Assembly: GCA_035356615.1 (NCBI GenBank)
Contig: DAOQSN010000006.1
Location: 81,377-145,376 of the forward strand
Source of the DNA: JAKQDH01 sp029558835
GTDB taxonomy: Bacteria; Planctomycetota; Phycisphaerae; UBA1845
Length of the DNA: 64,000 bases
Reading direction: 5' to 3'
The position numbers and the translations under genes were made by a program. The stretch's first letter is position 1, and each line of letters begins with the position of its first letter. The notes under the pieces are model-generated. The model was not told where the DNA came from, made no database searches, and saw only the letters and a program-made list of their open reading frames with translations. Below are positions 25,476-34,036 of the stretch, piece by piece.

Positions 25476-27269
25476 GTGAGAGACGTGGACAAGCCGTGCA
25501 CATGTGCGAACGTCACGCACGCGGGACGCGAGCTGGCCGATCTGGTGAGCGTGCAAACGCTGCGGCAGTTGCAGGAACGCTTCGCCGCGCTGGGCCGCGT
25601 GTCGATCTGGATTTGTGGTGCCGATGGTCACCTGGTCACGGAGCCGGTGTGGGGGCATGACTTCGCCCGGCTCATCGGGGAATCCGCGCGGGGGCGGGCA
25701 GCCGTCGAGGCCCACATCGCGGCGCTGGCGCAGGATCCGTTTGCCCAGGGGCGGTCCGTCTGTTTCGAGCGCGCGGCCCTTTATGTTGCCCCGATCGTCC
25801 ACCGCCAGCGCCGGGTGGGCGCCATCGTGGTCGGGCCGCGCCCCAACGGACGGGCCGAGCCCGCTACGGTGCAGGCGTTGGCGAGGCAGTGCGACGTTGA
25901 CCCCGACCGCCTGCTGGAGGCGGCGGCCGCTATCGAACCCTGGAGCAACGATGCCCAGCAGGCCACCTATCGCTTTGCGGACTCCCTGGCCGACGTCATC
26001 GCCCTGCTCTACGGGCAAGCGATCGAAATCAACAATCAGCTTGCGGATTTGAACACCGTCTACTCTCTGGCGGAGATGCTGGCCGGCACGCATGACTTGC
26101 AGGAGATTCTCGACCTGACCACCCGCAACGTCGTGGAGGCGTTGAAGGTGAAGGCCTGTGCGATCCGTCTGCTGGACGAGGACCGGCAGGAGCTGGTCAT
26201 CAAGTCCGTCTGCAACCTCTCACCGGAGTATCTGGCAAAGGGCCCGGTGCTGGTGGGCGCGAACGCGATCGACACGGCCGCCCTGGCCGGGGAGACCGTG
26301 TACATCGACGACGCGCCCAACGATCCACGGGTACAGTACCGTGAGGACGCGCGGCGCGAGGGTATCGTCAGCGGTCTGTGCGCGCCCATGACGTACCGCG
26401 GTCGGACCGTTGGTGTCATTCGGGTGTACACGGCCGAGCGGTACGTGTTCGCGGAGGCGGAGGCCGCCCTGCTGCGCGCGATCGGTTCCCAGGCGGCGAC
26501 GGCCATTCTGCACAGTCGCATGTACGCCCAGCGTGCCCGGGCGGAGCAGGTCCAGCGGCAGCTTGAGGTGGCCGGCCAGATTCAGCGACGCATGTTGCCC
26601 GTGCGCCCGCCGGCGCACGCGGCGTTCGACTGCGCGGCCGTGTATCATCCCACCCTCGAACTCGGCGGCGATTTCTATGACTTCGTGGAGCTGCCCCAGG
26701 GCAACATCGGTGTGTGCATTGCGGACGTGATGGGCAAGGGGCTGCCGGCCGCCCTGCAGATGGCGTCGATTCGTTCGGCGTTGCGTGCCCAGGCGAGCTG
26801 GATCTACGACCTGGACGAGACGATCGTGCGCGTGAATCAGGACCTCTGCCGGGACACGCTGGTCGGCGAGTTTGCCACGCTCTTCTACGGGGTATTGACG
26901 CCGGACGGTCGCCGGTTGACCTATTGCAACGCCGGACACGACCCGCCGCTGCACCTGCGCGGGGAGCGGTTCACCGAGCTGGCAACCGGCGGCATGGTCA
27001 TCGGCGTGAACCCGGAGTCGCGCTTCGAGCGCGGGTTGCTGACGCTCCAGCACGGCGACGTGCTCGTGCTGGCCACCGACGGAGTGCTGAACGCGGTCGA
27101 CTTCAGCGGGCAGGTATACGGGCGGGAGCGCTTCCGGGCCTCGATCCTCCGCCACCGTCAGCTTGACGCGCAGCACCTGGCCGCCCAGTTACTCTGGGAC
27201 CTGCGGCGCTTTGTGGGCCTGGCCGAGCAGGCGGATGATATCACGCTGGTCGTAGTCAAGGTCCGCTGA
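25476..27269 (+). CDS. PP2C/SpoIIE-type serine phosphatase with PocR and GAF sensor domains
   Basis: The 597-residue protein starts with a PocR-like ligand-binding domain (about 15-190; 'LVSVQTLRQLQERFAALGRVSIWICGADG' wording, 'CFERAALYVAPIV'), followed by a short coiled coil, a GAF domain (about 200-345; 'HDLQEILDLTTRNVVEALKV', 'FAEAEAALLRAIGSQAATAI') and a C-terminal SpoIIE phosphatase (about 365-595; 'QIQRRMLPVRPP', 'GGDFYDF', 'IADVMGKGLPAALQMA', 'CNAGHDPPL', 'ATDGVLNA', 'QADDITLVVVKV'). This is a cytoplasmic signalling phosphatase likely acting on an anti-anti-sigma partner, none of which is adjacent. Start could be GTG 25476 or GTG 25485. Confidence 0.9.
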   Translation: MRDVDKPCTCANVTHAGRELADLVSVQTLRQLQERFAALGRVSIWICGADGHLVTEPVWGHDFARLIGESARGRAAVEAHIAALAQDPFAQGRSVCFERAALYVAPIVHRQRRVGAIVVGPRPNGRAEPATVQALARQCDVDPDRLLEAAAAIEPWSNDAQQATYRFADSLADVIALLYGQAIEINNQLADLNTVYSLAEMLAGTHDLQEILDLTTRNVVEALKVKACAIRLLDEDRQELVIKSVCNLSPEYLAKGPVLVGANAIDTAALAGETVYIDDAPNDPRVQYREDARREGIVSGLCAPMTYRGRTVGVIRVYTAERYVFAEAEAALLRAIGSQAATAILHSRMYAQRARAEQVQRQLEVAGQIQRRMLPVRPPAHAAFDCAAVYHPTLELGGDFYDFVELPQGNIGVCIADVMGKGLPAALQMASIRSALRAQASWIYDLDETIVRVNQDLCRDTLVGEFATLFYGVLTPDGRRLTYCNAGHDPPLHLRGERFTELATGGMVIGVNPESRFERGLLTLQHGDVLVLATDGVLNAVDFSGQVYGRERFRASILRHRQLDAQHLAAQLLWDLRRFVGLAEQADDITLVVVKVR

Positions 27270-27324
27270 CCTGGCCTGCCTTGGACCCGGCGGGCGCCAC
27301 GGCCCCGGGGGCGGGCGCATAGAC

Positions 27325-27360
27325 ACGCCCCACGTCTTCATGGCAAAAGGCGTGGGGCGT
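27325..27360 (+). terminator. Hairpin terminator after the SpoIIE gene
   Basis: ACGCCCCACG at 27325-27334 pairs perfectly with CGTGGGGCGT at 27351-27360 around a 16-base loop, followed by CTTCCCTC. It lies 55 bases after the phosphatase stop codon, between convergent transcription units. The T-tract is weak. Confidence 0.6.
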
Positions 27361-27520
27361 CTTCCCTCGCCGAGGCGGGGAAAGGCGGCGAATCCCGGTG
27401 GGGACCGGCCGCGTGCAAGGAGTCGTATGTAGAAGTCACCTTGGGGTGACGCCGGGCCACGCGCCTGCCCGCCGACAGACCGGCGGGCCGTTCCCGTGGT
27501 TACCTTCCTCTCCGCGAGGA

Positions 27521-27550
27521 CATGGCGGCGCTGCGCTGGGCCATGCCACC
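27521..27550. repeat. Family 2 repeat copy between convergent genes
   Basis: CATGGCGGCGCTGCGCTGGGCCATGCCACC repeats the 23412 copy almost exactly. It lies 50 bases beyond the stop codon of the minus-strand glutamate-synthase-like gene; the rest of the gap 27270-27599 holds the terminator above. Confidence 0.55.
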
Positions 27551-27599
27551 CGTTGCTCCCCTGTTGCTCAACATCAGTTCCCCGGTAATCCGGAGCTGC

Positions 27600-29189
27600 C
27601 TAGCTGCCGAGAATCTCCTCCACCTGGGCCTTGTCGACGTCGGTGATGTACGGGATGCCGCTGATGCTCGCCGCCTCATGGGTCAAGGCCGCCAGGTCGT
27701 CGCGGCTGATGTACTCCAACGCGAACTTGCGGCTGCCGCACATGAGCTGGCGAAGCCCCTGCGCCAGGCGCTCGTAATACGTGTAGAGCCCAATGGCCCC
27801 CGGCGGCACGCGGTTGAACTCCTCGTCACCCAGTTCCTTACGCAGCTCGCCGGCGGTAACAAAGATCTCGTCGATCGTGGTCCCGAAGCGCTCGACGTAA
27901 ACGGGCAGTTGCCCGTCGCTGATGGCGCGACCGATGGTCTTGCCGACCATGGCGGCCGCGATCGGCGAGCGGGCCATGCCGACCAGCCTGACGTACGGTG
28001 CGCCCATGGCCAGGCCCTTGAAGATCTGGTCCTCGAAGGTGAAGCCGCCGGCCACCGCCACGGCGGGCAGCTTGTACTTGCGTTCCGCCAGGCGCCGGCA
28101 GTACTGGTACAGGAGCGAGTGCAGCTCGACGGGCGGCACGCCCCACTCGTTCATCATGCGCCACGGGCTCATGCCGGTCCCGCCGCCGGCGGCGTCCACG
28201 GTGAGCAGATCGAGCTTGTACTTGGCAGCGAACAGGACGGCCCGCGCCAGGTCGGCGGGTCGATAGGCACCCGTCTTCAGGAAGACGTACTTGGCGCCGG
28301 CCTTGCGCAGCTCCTCGACGCGTTTGGCGAAGCCTTCCTCGCTCACCATGCCCACCCGCGAGTGCCGTTCGAACTCCTTGAACGCCCCGTGTTCGAAGGC
28401 CTTGATCACGTGAGCGTCGGTGGGATTCGGCAGCACGACGTAGCCGCGCTCATAGAGCATCTGGGCCTTCTTGAGGTTGTTGATCTTGACCTCGCCGCCG
28501 ATGTCCTTGGCGCCCTGCCCCCACTTCAGTTCCACGCACTCGACGCCCAGCTTGTCGACCGCGTACTCCTGCACCGCCAGCCGGGTGTCTTCGATGTTCG
28601 CCTGGCAGATGATGGCGCCGTAGCCCTGCCGCTGGTGTTCCTTGAACAGGCTGACGCGGCGCTTGAGGTCCACCGTGTCGACGACCCGACCGCCCTTGAT
28701 CACGGCTTCCGGGTCCATGCCGACCACGTTCTCGCCGATGGTCAGGCCGGTACCGGCCAGGGCCGACCCGACGGCCAACCCCTCCCAGTTGTTCTTGGCG
28801 ATGTTCGTTGAGCCGATCCCCGGGATGATCCACGGATAGCGGAACTTGATGCCGCGGTCGTGCCCGAACAGCACCTCCAGGTTGACCGCTGGGAAGATGG
28901 CCTTGTCGCTGTTCGCCTCGATGCCATGGGCGCCGACGGCCGTCCCCATGATGTTGAAGTGCGAGTAGTCCACCGGGTACGTCTTCTCGGCGGCCGTCGT
29001 GATCACTCCGAACGGTTGCGGATAGATCACCTCGTGGCCGCGATAGGCGGACTTACCGATCTCGCACATGCCGATGCAGCCGTCCACGCACGTCACGCAC
29101 ATGCCGGAGCTGGGCGTGACGGAACCTTCGGTGCGGTTCTTGGTCAGCGTGGCCGCCGAACTGTTTACTCTAGAGAGTGTCATGGACAT
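27600..29189 (-). CDS. Glutamate synthase FMN-domain protein (GltB central domain), last gene of redox operon
   Basis: The 529-residue product matches the FMN-binding central domain of glutamate synthase: 'NIMGTAVGAHGIEANSDKA', 'WEGLAVGSALAGTGLTIGENV', 'VELKWGQGAKDIGGEVKI', 'LLTVDAAGGGTGMSPWRMMNEWG' and 'VAVAGGFTFEDQIFKGLAMGAPYV'. It lacks the glutaminase domain and the C-terminal beta-helix domain, as in archaeal-type split enzymes. An unusual N-terminal motif CVTCVDGCIGMC (Cys31, 34, 38, 42) could bind a cluster or metal. GGAGG sits ten bases before the ATG at 29189; the preceding gene ends 20 bases upstream. With a GltD domain encoded two genes upstream, NADPH-linked flavin chemistry is likely; the true substrate is unknown. 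Confidence 0.88.
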   Translation of the reverse strand: MSMTLSRVNSSAATLTKNRTEGSVTPSSGMCVTCVDGCIGMCEIGKSAYRGHEVIYPQPFGVITTAAEKTYPVDYSHFNIMGTAVGAHGIEANSDKAIFPAVNLEVLFGHDRGIKFRYPWIIPGIGSTNIAKNNWEGLAVGSALAGTGLTIGENVVGMDPEAVIKGGRVVDTVDLKRRVSLFKEHQRQGYGAIICQANIEDTRLAVQEYAVDKLGVECVELKWGQGAKDIGGEVKINNLKKAQMLYERGYVVLPNPTDAHVIKAFEHGAFKEFERHSRVGMVSEEGFAKRVEELRKAGAKYVFLKTGAYRPADLARAVLFAAKYKLDLLTVDAAGGGTGMSPWRMMNEWGVPPVELHSLLYQYCRRLAERKYKLPAVAVAGGFTFEDQIFKGLAMGAPYVRLVGMARSPIAAAMVGKTIGRAISDGQLPVYVERFGTTIDEIFVTAGELRKELGDEEFNRVPPGAIGLYTYYERLAQGLRQLMCGSRKFALEYISRDDLAALTHEAASISGIPYITDVDKAQVEEILGS

Positions 29190-29209
29190 CGAGTCGATAC
29201 CTCCGTGGG

Positions 29210-29887
29210 CTAATCCTTCACAATCTCGCAGGCAACGCAGGGGTTCATGTAACACATCATGTCATCGAACCGTTCCTTCTCGACGCAGGGCGGGCTGAGG
29301 TTGGCGCAGCCGCCACAGATCGCCTTGTCCGGTTCGGTGTACGTACAGCGGAGCTGACAGGCGGGGCAGACGTAGATGCAACCGCCGCAGAGTCGGCAGA
29401 CCTCGGATTTGATGTCAAAGGGTGTGCCCAGGCTGCGGGTGGAGCCGCGGCCGCGGAAGCCGATCGCCTTGGCCATCATCTGCTCTTCGCACATGCGCAC
29501 GCAGAGACCGCAGAGGATGCAGTCCTCGTGCTCCTGGCGGAAGCGCTGCTGCCGCACCTGGTGCGCCGACGCCAAGTCCTGGATCACCTTCGACTGCGGG
29601 CAGGACGCCAGCAGCAGCTCCAGCACCATCTTGCGGGCCCGCAGGACGCGCGCCGAGGCCGTCCGCACGCGCAGGCCCTCTTCCGCCGGGTACGTGCAGG
29701 AGCTGACCAGCTTGGCCTTGGGCCCCTCGCCGATCTCCACCACGCACAGGCGGCACGCGCCGTAGGGCGACAAACCCTCCATGTGGCACAGGGTGGGAAT
29801 GGGGAAACCCAGGAAGCGGGCCGCCTCCAGGACCGTCGTCCCCTGCTCCACCTCAACCCGCAAACCGTTGATCGTCAGCGTGATCAT
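29210..29887 (-). CDS. HydA/NuoG-like iron-sulphur electron-transfer subunit without catalytic domain
   Basis: The 225-residue protein begins with a plant-type [2Fe-2S] domain (Cys34, 45, 48, 64), then two [4Fe-4S] motifs (Cys123, 126, 129, 133 and Cys164, 167, 170, 174). This is the N-terminal architecture of HydA, HoxU and NuoG. Where HydA would continue into the H-cluster domain, the protein ends in a cysteine-rich tail (Cys177, 181, 191, 194, 201, 212, 217, 220) able to hold another cluster. Its ATG overlaps the stop of the preceding NuoF-GltD gene as ATGA. Likely role: ferredoxin-side electron exit of the complex, comparable to StnA. Confidence 0.85.
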   Translation of the reverse strand: MITLTINGLRVEVEQGTTVLEAARFLGFPIPTLCHMEGLSPYGACRLCVVEIGEGPKAKLVSSCTYPAEEGLRVRTASARVLRARKMVLELLLASCPQSKVIQDLASAHQVRQQRFRQEHEDCILCGLCVRMCEEQMMAKAIGFRGRGSTRSLGTPFDIKSEVCRLCGGCIYVCPACQLRCTYTEPDKAICGGCANLSPPCVEKERFDDMMCYMNPCVACEIVKD

Positions 29888-32800
29888 GCCGTAACTCCCG
29901 CGGTCGCCTGCGCCGGCACCGCGTCTTCCTTCGGCTGTGTGAACTCCAGGTCGCAACGCAGGCAGCGCCGGGCCTCCCGAGTGGCGTCCTCGACGGACAG
30001 GGAGAGCTCTACTTCGTTGAAGTCCCGACGGCGCGCCGCCGGAGCCACCACCGGCGGCTCCACCCGGTTGGCCTCCGCCAGGGCGTCGTCGTCCAGTTGC
30101 ACCGGTTCAACGTAGACCTCCGGCAGCAACGGCACCCCCGGTTGTTTCAGATCCTCGCCGCGCAGGTAACGCCCGATCATCGTCGCGGCCTTCTTGCCCG
30201 CCGCGATAGCCTGCACGACGGTATTGGGCCCCGTGACCACGTCCCCGCCGGCGAACACCCCCGCCCGCGAGGTCGCCAGCGTCGCCGGGTCCATCTTCAC
30301 CGTGCCCCAGTCCGTCACCTCGATGCCCATTGAGTTCATGAACTCGATGGCCGGAACGTCTCCGATGGTGACGATCAGCGTATCCAGCAGGAACACGTGC
30401 TCGGTGCCGGGAATCGGAACGGGCTTGCGCCGGCCGCCGGCATCGACCTCACCCAACCGGTTGCGGACGCACTCGATGCCGGCCAGGCGTCCCTTGTCCG
30501 TCAGGATGCGGACGGGGGTCATCAGCGTCTCGAGCTTGACGCCCTCCTCGAGCACCGAGTCAATATCCTTCTTCTGGGCGGGCATCTCGTCGCGGGTGCG
30601 CCGATAGAAGATCGTGACGCTGTCGACGCCCTCCTGCCGCAGGGCGACGCCCGCGGCGTCCACGGCGCTGTCGCCGCCGCCAATGACGCCGACCCGTCCC
30701 CGGGCCTGCTTCTGACCGCGGAGGTTGAAGGACTTGAGAAACTCGATCGCGGGGAAGACGCCCGGCACGTCCTCACCCTTGAGGTTCAGGGCGCGGCTCT
30801 TGTGCGCCCCGATGGCCAGGAACACCGCCCGATAGCCGTCGTTGAGCAGCTCGTCGATCGTGATGTCCCGCCCCAGGGCCGTGTTGCACTTCAGCGTGAC
30901 GTTCTCGTCGAGCAGTGACTTAATCTCCTTACCCAGGGTGTCCCGCGGCAGACGATAGGCCGGGATGCCGCTGACGAGCATGCCGCCCGGCTGGGCATCC
31001 GCCTCGAAGACCGTGGAGGCGTACCCCGCCAGGGACAGGTAGTGGGCGGCCGTCAGTCCCGCCGGCCCGGAGCCGATGATGGCCACGCGCGGCCCACCCG
31101 GCTGCACCGCCTTCGTCCTTCGCGGCCGGTAGACGGACGGATCCACCCGATCGGTCACGAACCGTTTCAGGGCCCGGATGGCGATGGGCTGTTTGCCGGC
31201 CGTGCCGCTGCGGCAACGCGACTCACACGGGTGCGAGCACACGCGGCCACACACCGACGGAAACGGGTTCGCCTCCCGGATCGCCTGGTAGGCCTGCTCG
31301 TACTCCCCACGGGCGACGTGGGCGACGTACCGCCAGGCCTCCGTGTCGATCGGACAGGCCGCCTGACAGGGGGCTCCCACGAGGTCCTTGCACACGAACG
31401 CCCGACACTTCTTCTCGTAGACGTGCTCCTCATACTCCTCGCGGAAATACCGCAGCGTGCTCAAGACGGGGTTGGAGGCGGTCTGCCCCAGCCCGCACAT
31501 CGTCGTATCCTTAACCGCGAGCGCGAGTTCCTCCAGCAGGTCCAGATGTTCGAGCGTGGCCTGGCCCTTCGAGATGTCGTCGAGAATCTCGTACATCCGC
31601 TGCGTGCCCTTCCGACACGTGAAGCACTTACCGCACGATTCGTCCTTCAGGAAGTTCATGAAGTACTTGGCGACATCCACCATACAGGTGTTCTCGTCCA
31701 TGACGATCATGCCGCCGGAGCCCATGATCGACCCAGCTTGCGCCAGGCTGTCGTAGTCGATGGGCAGATCAAACCTGCTGGCGGGGATGCACCCGCCGGA
31801 GGGTCCGCCGGTCTGCACGGCCTTGATCTTCGCTTTCCCCGGCGGTCCGCCGCCGATGTTGTGGACGACCTCGCCGAGGGTGGTGCCCATGGGCACCTCC
31901 ACCAGACCGGTGTTCTTAATCTTGCCGACCAGGCTGAAGACCTTGCAGCCGCCGTTGCCCTTGGTTCCCATTTCCGCGAACTTCGCGGCCCCCATGCGGA
32001 AGAGCAGCGGCACGTTGGCCCAGGTCTCGACGTTGTTGATGGCGGTCGGTTTGCCGTTGATCCCTTTCTGAACCGGGAACGGCGGGCGCTGGCGGGGTTC
32101 ACCCATCTTGCCTTCGATGGAGCGGATGAGGGCGGTCTCCTCGCCGCACACGAACGCCCCGGCGCCGCGCACGATCTTAATGTCGAAGGCGAAACCCGTT
32201 CCCAGGATGTCGTTACCCAGCAGCCCCAGGTCGTGGGCCTGTCGCAACGCGATGGTCAGATGCTTGATAGCGAGCGGATACTCGTTGCGGACGTAGACGA
32301 CGCCCTGCGTCGCGGACACCCCGAACGCGCCGATCAGCATGCCCTCGATGATGCTGTGGGGGTTGCCTTCCAGGATGCTGCGGTCCATGTACGCACCGGG
32401 GTCACCCTCATCGGCGTTGCAGACCAGGAACTTGCCGCGGTCCTTGGGCTGTCGGGCAAGCATCTCCCACTTGAGGCCCGTGGGGAAGCCCGCTCCACCG
32501 CGACCACGCAACGCCGAGCGCTTGACCTCCTCCACCACCCACTCCCGGTTGCGCCTCGACAGCACCTCCTCGAGGGCCTGGTAGCCCCCGTGGGTGATGT
32601 AGTCATACACGCGAATGGGGTCGATCTTCCGGTTCATCTCCAGCAGGGTGCGCTGCTGGTTCTTGAAGAAGGGGATATCATCGCAGCGCCGGAACTTCTC
32701 GCCGGTGACGGGGTCCCGGTACAGCAGGTCCTCCACGTAGGCGTCCGCCAGGACCGCTTGCACCAGCCGGGGTACGTCCTCCAGGGCCACCCGGGCGTAG

Positions 32801-33057
32801 AACGCATTCTGCGGCTCGGTGAGCAGGAACGGTCCCATCTCGCAGAAGCCGTGGCAGCCCGTGATCCGCAGGGCCACCTTCTCCACCAGGTTCGCTTCGA
32901 TCAGGTACTTCTTCACGGCCCGCAGCAGGCTGTTGGCCCCGCTGGCCTGACAGGCGGTACCGGCGCAAACGACGATCCGCGGTCTGCGGTCATCGACGTC
33001 GCGCACCAGCAGGGCCCGCAAACGCTTCAGTTCCTCGATCGAGCACAGCCTTTCCAT
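29884..33057 (-). CDS. NuoF-GltD fusion flavoprotein (StnB-like)
   Basis: The 1057-residue chain has three parts. Residues 1-120: thioredoxin-like [2Fe-2S] domain (Cys31, 36, 68, 72). Residues 145-545: NuoF/HydB-like FMN and NADH domain with 'GRGGAGFPTGLKW', 'NADEGDPGAYMDR', 'CGEETALI' and a [4Fe-4S] site (Cys475, 478, 481, 521). Residues 551-1000: a GltD/NfnB-type NADPH oxidoreductase with two cluster motifs (Cys551, 556, 564, 568; 603, 607, 611, 615), FAD site IGSGPAG at 661-667 and NADPH site IGGGDSAVD at 792-800. NADH and NADPH sites in one chain suggest a transhydrogenase. AAGGGTGG precedes the ATG at 33057. Confidence 0.9.
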   Translation of the reverse strand: MERLCSIEELKRLRALLVRDVDDRRPRIVVCAGTACQASGANSLLRAVKKYLIEANLVEKVALRITGCHGFCEMGPFLLTEPQNAFYARVALEDVPRLVQAVLADAYVEDLLYRDPVTGEKFRRCDDIPFFKNQQRTLLEMNRKIDPIRVYDYITHGGYQALEEVLSRRNREWVVEEVKRSALRGRGGAGFPTGLKWEMLARQPKDRGKFLVCNADEGDPGAYMDRSILEGNPHSIIEGMLIGAFGVSATQGVVYVRNEYPLAIKHLTIALRQAHDLGLLGNDILGTGFAFDIKIVRGAGAFVCGEETALIRSIEGKMGEPRQRPPFPVQKGINGKPTAINNVETWANVPLLFRMGAAKFAEMGTKGNGGCKVFSLVGKIKNTGLVEVPMGTTLGEVVHNIGGGPPGKAKIKAVQTGGPSGGCIPASRFDLPIDYDSLAQAGSIMGSGGMIVMDENTCMVDVAKYFMNFLKDESCGKCFTCRKGTQRMYEILDDISKGQATLEHLDLLEELALAVKDTTMCGLGQTASNPVLSTLRYFREEYEEHVYEKKCRAFVCKDLVGAPCQAACPIDTEAWRYVAHVARGEYEQAYQAIREANPFPSVCGRVCSHPCESRCRSGTAGKQPIAIRALKRFVTDRVDPSVYRPRRTKAVQPGGPRVAIIGSGPAGLTAAHYLSLAGYASTVFEADAQPGGMLVSGIPAYRLPRDTLGKEIKSLLDENVTLKCNTALGRDITIDELLNDGYRAVFLAIGAHKSRALNLKGEDVPGVFPAIEFLKSFNLRGQKQARGRVGVIGGGDSAVDAAGVALRQEGVDSVTIFYRRTRDEMPAQKKDIDSVLEEGVKLETLMTPVRILTDKGRLAGIECVRNRLGEVDAGGRRKPVPIPGTEHVFLLDTLIVTIGDVPAIEFMNSMGIEVTDWGTVKMDPATLATSRAGVFAGGDVVTGPNTVVQAIAAGKKAATMIGRYLRGEDLKQPGVPLLPEVYVEPVQLDDDALAEANRVEPPVVAPAARRRDFNEVELSLSVEDATREARRCLRCDLEFTQPKEDAVPAQATAGVTA

Positions 33058-33116
33058 CACGCCACCCTTGTCAATTGCCTGGACACCATGCCCCGAATTC
33101 CCCACGCCGCCGGCAT

Positions 33117-33971
33117 TCACACGCCGCTGCCGTTGAGGTCCAGCATGTGCCCCTTACAGCCTCGGCGCGAGCAGATCTGCACGACCCCCCCCGCGCGCAC
33201 GATCATGGACACCATCGGGGCGCGACACTGCGGCAGCGGACACAGGGAGGCGCCCTTCAGCACCGCATGGCAATGCGGGCAGAAGAAATCCACGACCGCG
33301 TCCGTGCGGATGCCGAACTCCGACTCCACCGTGAAACTCCCGTACAACGCCGAAAGCCGCAGCCACCCGTGCTCCCCCTCGGTCGCCACCGTCACCTTGA
33401 TGGACGGCGAGCCGTCGATGGGGTGGTGCGGGTCCATCAGGCTGTGGTTGCACCGCGGACAGCTCACCGTCAGCACGAAGTCACGCAGGTCGGCCTTCAA
33501 TTCGGCGTCGTCAAGCCCCGCGCGCGTCTTGTCGAGGATGGACTTCACCCGCGAAGTGCGCACGTTGGAAAAGTAGTGCCCGTCCATGACCACGACCGGT
33601 CCCAGAGCACACGCTCCCAGGCAGTTCACCGTCTCCAGCGTGAACTCCCGGTCCGGCGTCGTCTCGCCCGGTTGCACTTGCAGTTGCCGAGCAAACTCCT
33701 TCTCGACCTGCGGGGCCCCGCGCACGTGACAGGCCGTGCCCTGGCACACCAGACACAGGTGCTTGCCCCGCGGCTTGAGGCTGAACGACCGGTAGAACGT
33801 GGCCACGCTGTACACGTCCACCGCGGAACGACCGGTGCGCTCGGCCACCAGCTTGAGGGCCTCGGCCGGCAGGTAGCTGTACTTGGTCTGGATTTCCTCC
33901 AGGACCGAGATCAGCCCGTCTCCCTGGTCCCGATGCTTGTCAATGATGCTCAGGACTTCCTCTTTCTTCAT
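33117..33971 (-). CDS. NuoE-like subunit with C-terminal zinc-ribbon extension
   Basis: Residues 1-150 form the NuoE/HydC thioredoxin-like [2Fe-2S] domain: 'LEEIQTKYSYLPAEALKLVAE', 'VYSVATFYRSF' and ligands Cys76, Cys81, Cys117, Cys121. NuoE proteins usually end near residue 165. Here about 115 extra residues follow with four Cys pairs (Cys171/174, 231/234, 244/249, 267/272), probably zinc ribbons. The start is the ATG at 33971 with CGGAGC six bases upstream; an in-frame TTG lies two codons before. The NuoF-GltD gene follows after 59 bases. The subunit should pair with the NuoF domain to shuttle electrons. Confidence 0.9.
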   Translation of the reverse strand: MKKEEVLSIIDKHRDQGDGLISVLEEIQTKYSYLPAEALKLVAERTGRSAVDVYSVATFYRSFSLKPRGKHLCLVCQGTACHVRGAPQVEKEFARQLQVQPGETTPDREFTLETVNCLGACALGPVVVMDGHYFSNVRTSRVKSILDKTRAGLDDAELKADLRDFVLTVSCPRCNHSLMDPHHPIDGSPSIKVTVATEGEHGWLRLSALYGSFTVESEFGIRTDAVVDFFCPHCHAVLKGASLCPLPQCRAPMVSMIVRAGGVVQICSRRGCKGHMLDLNGSGV

Positions 33972-34036
33972 GCGCAAGCTCCGTGCACGCAGGCCGGCAT
34001 TCCGCAGAACGAGCCGGCGGCGCTAACCCTCTCCGG

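Noticed and set aside
29210..33971. Ordinary complex I (NuoEFG) or a [FeFe]-hydrogenase
   Set aside because: No membrane Nuo subunits follow, the NuoF chain carries a GltD domain, and the HydA-like protein lacks the H-cluster region.
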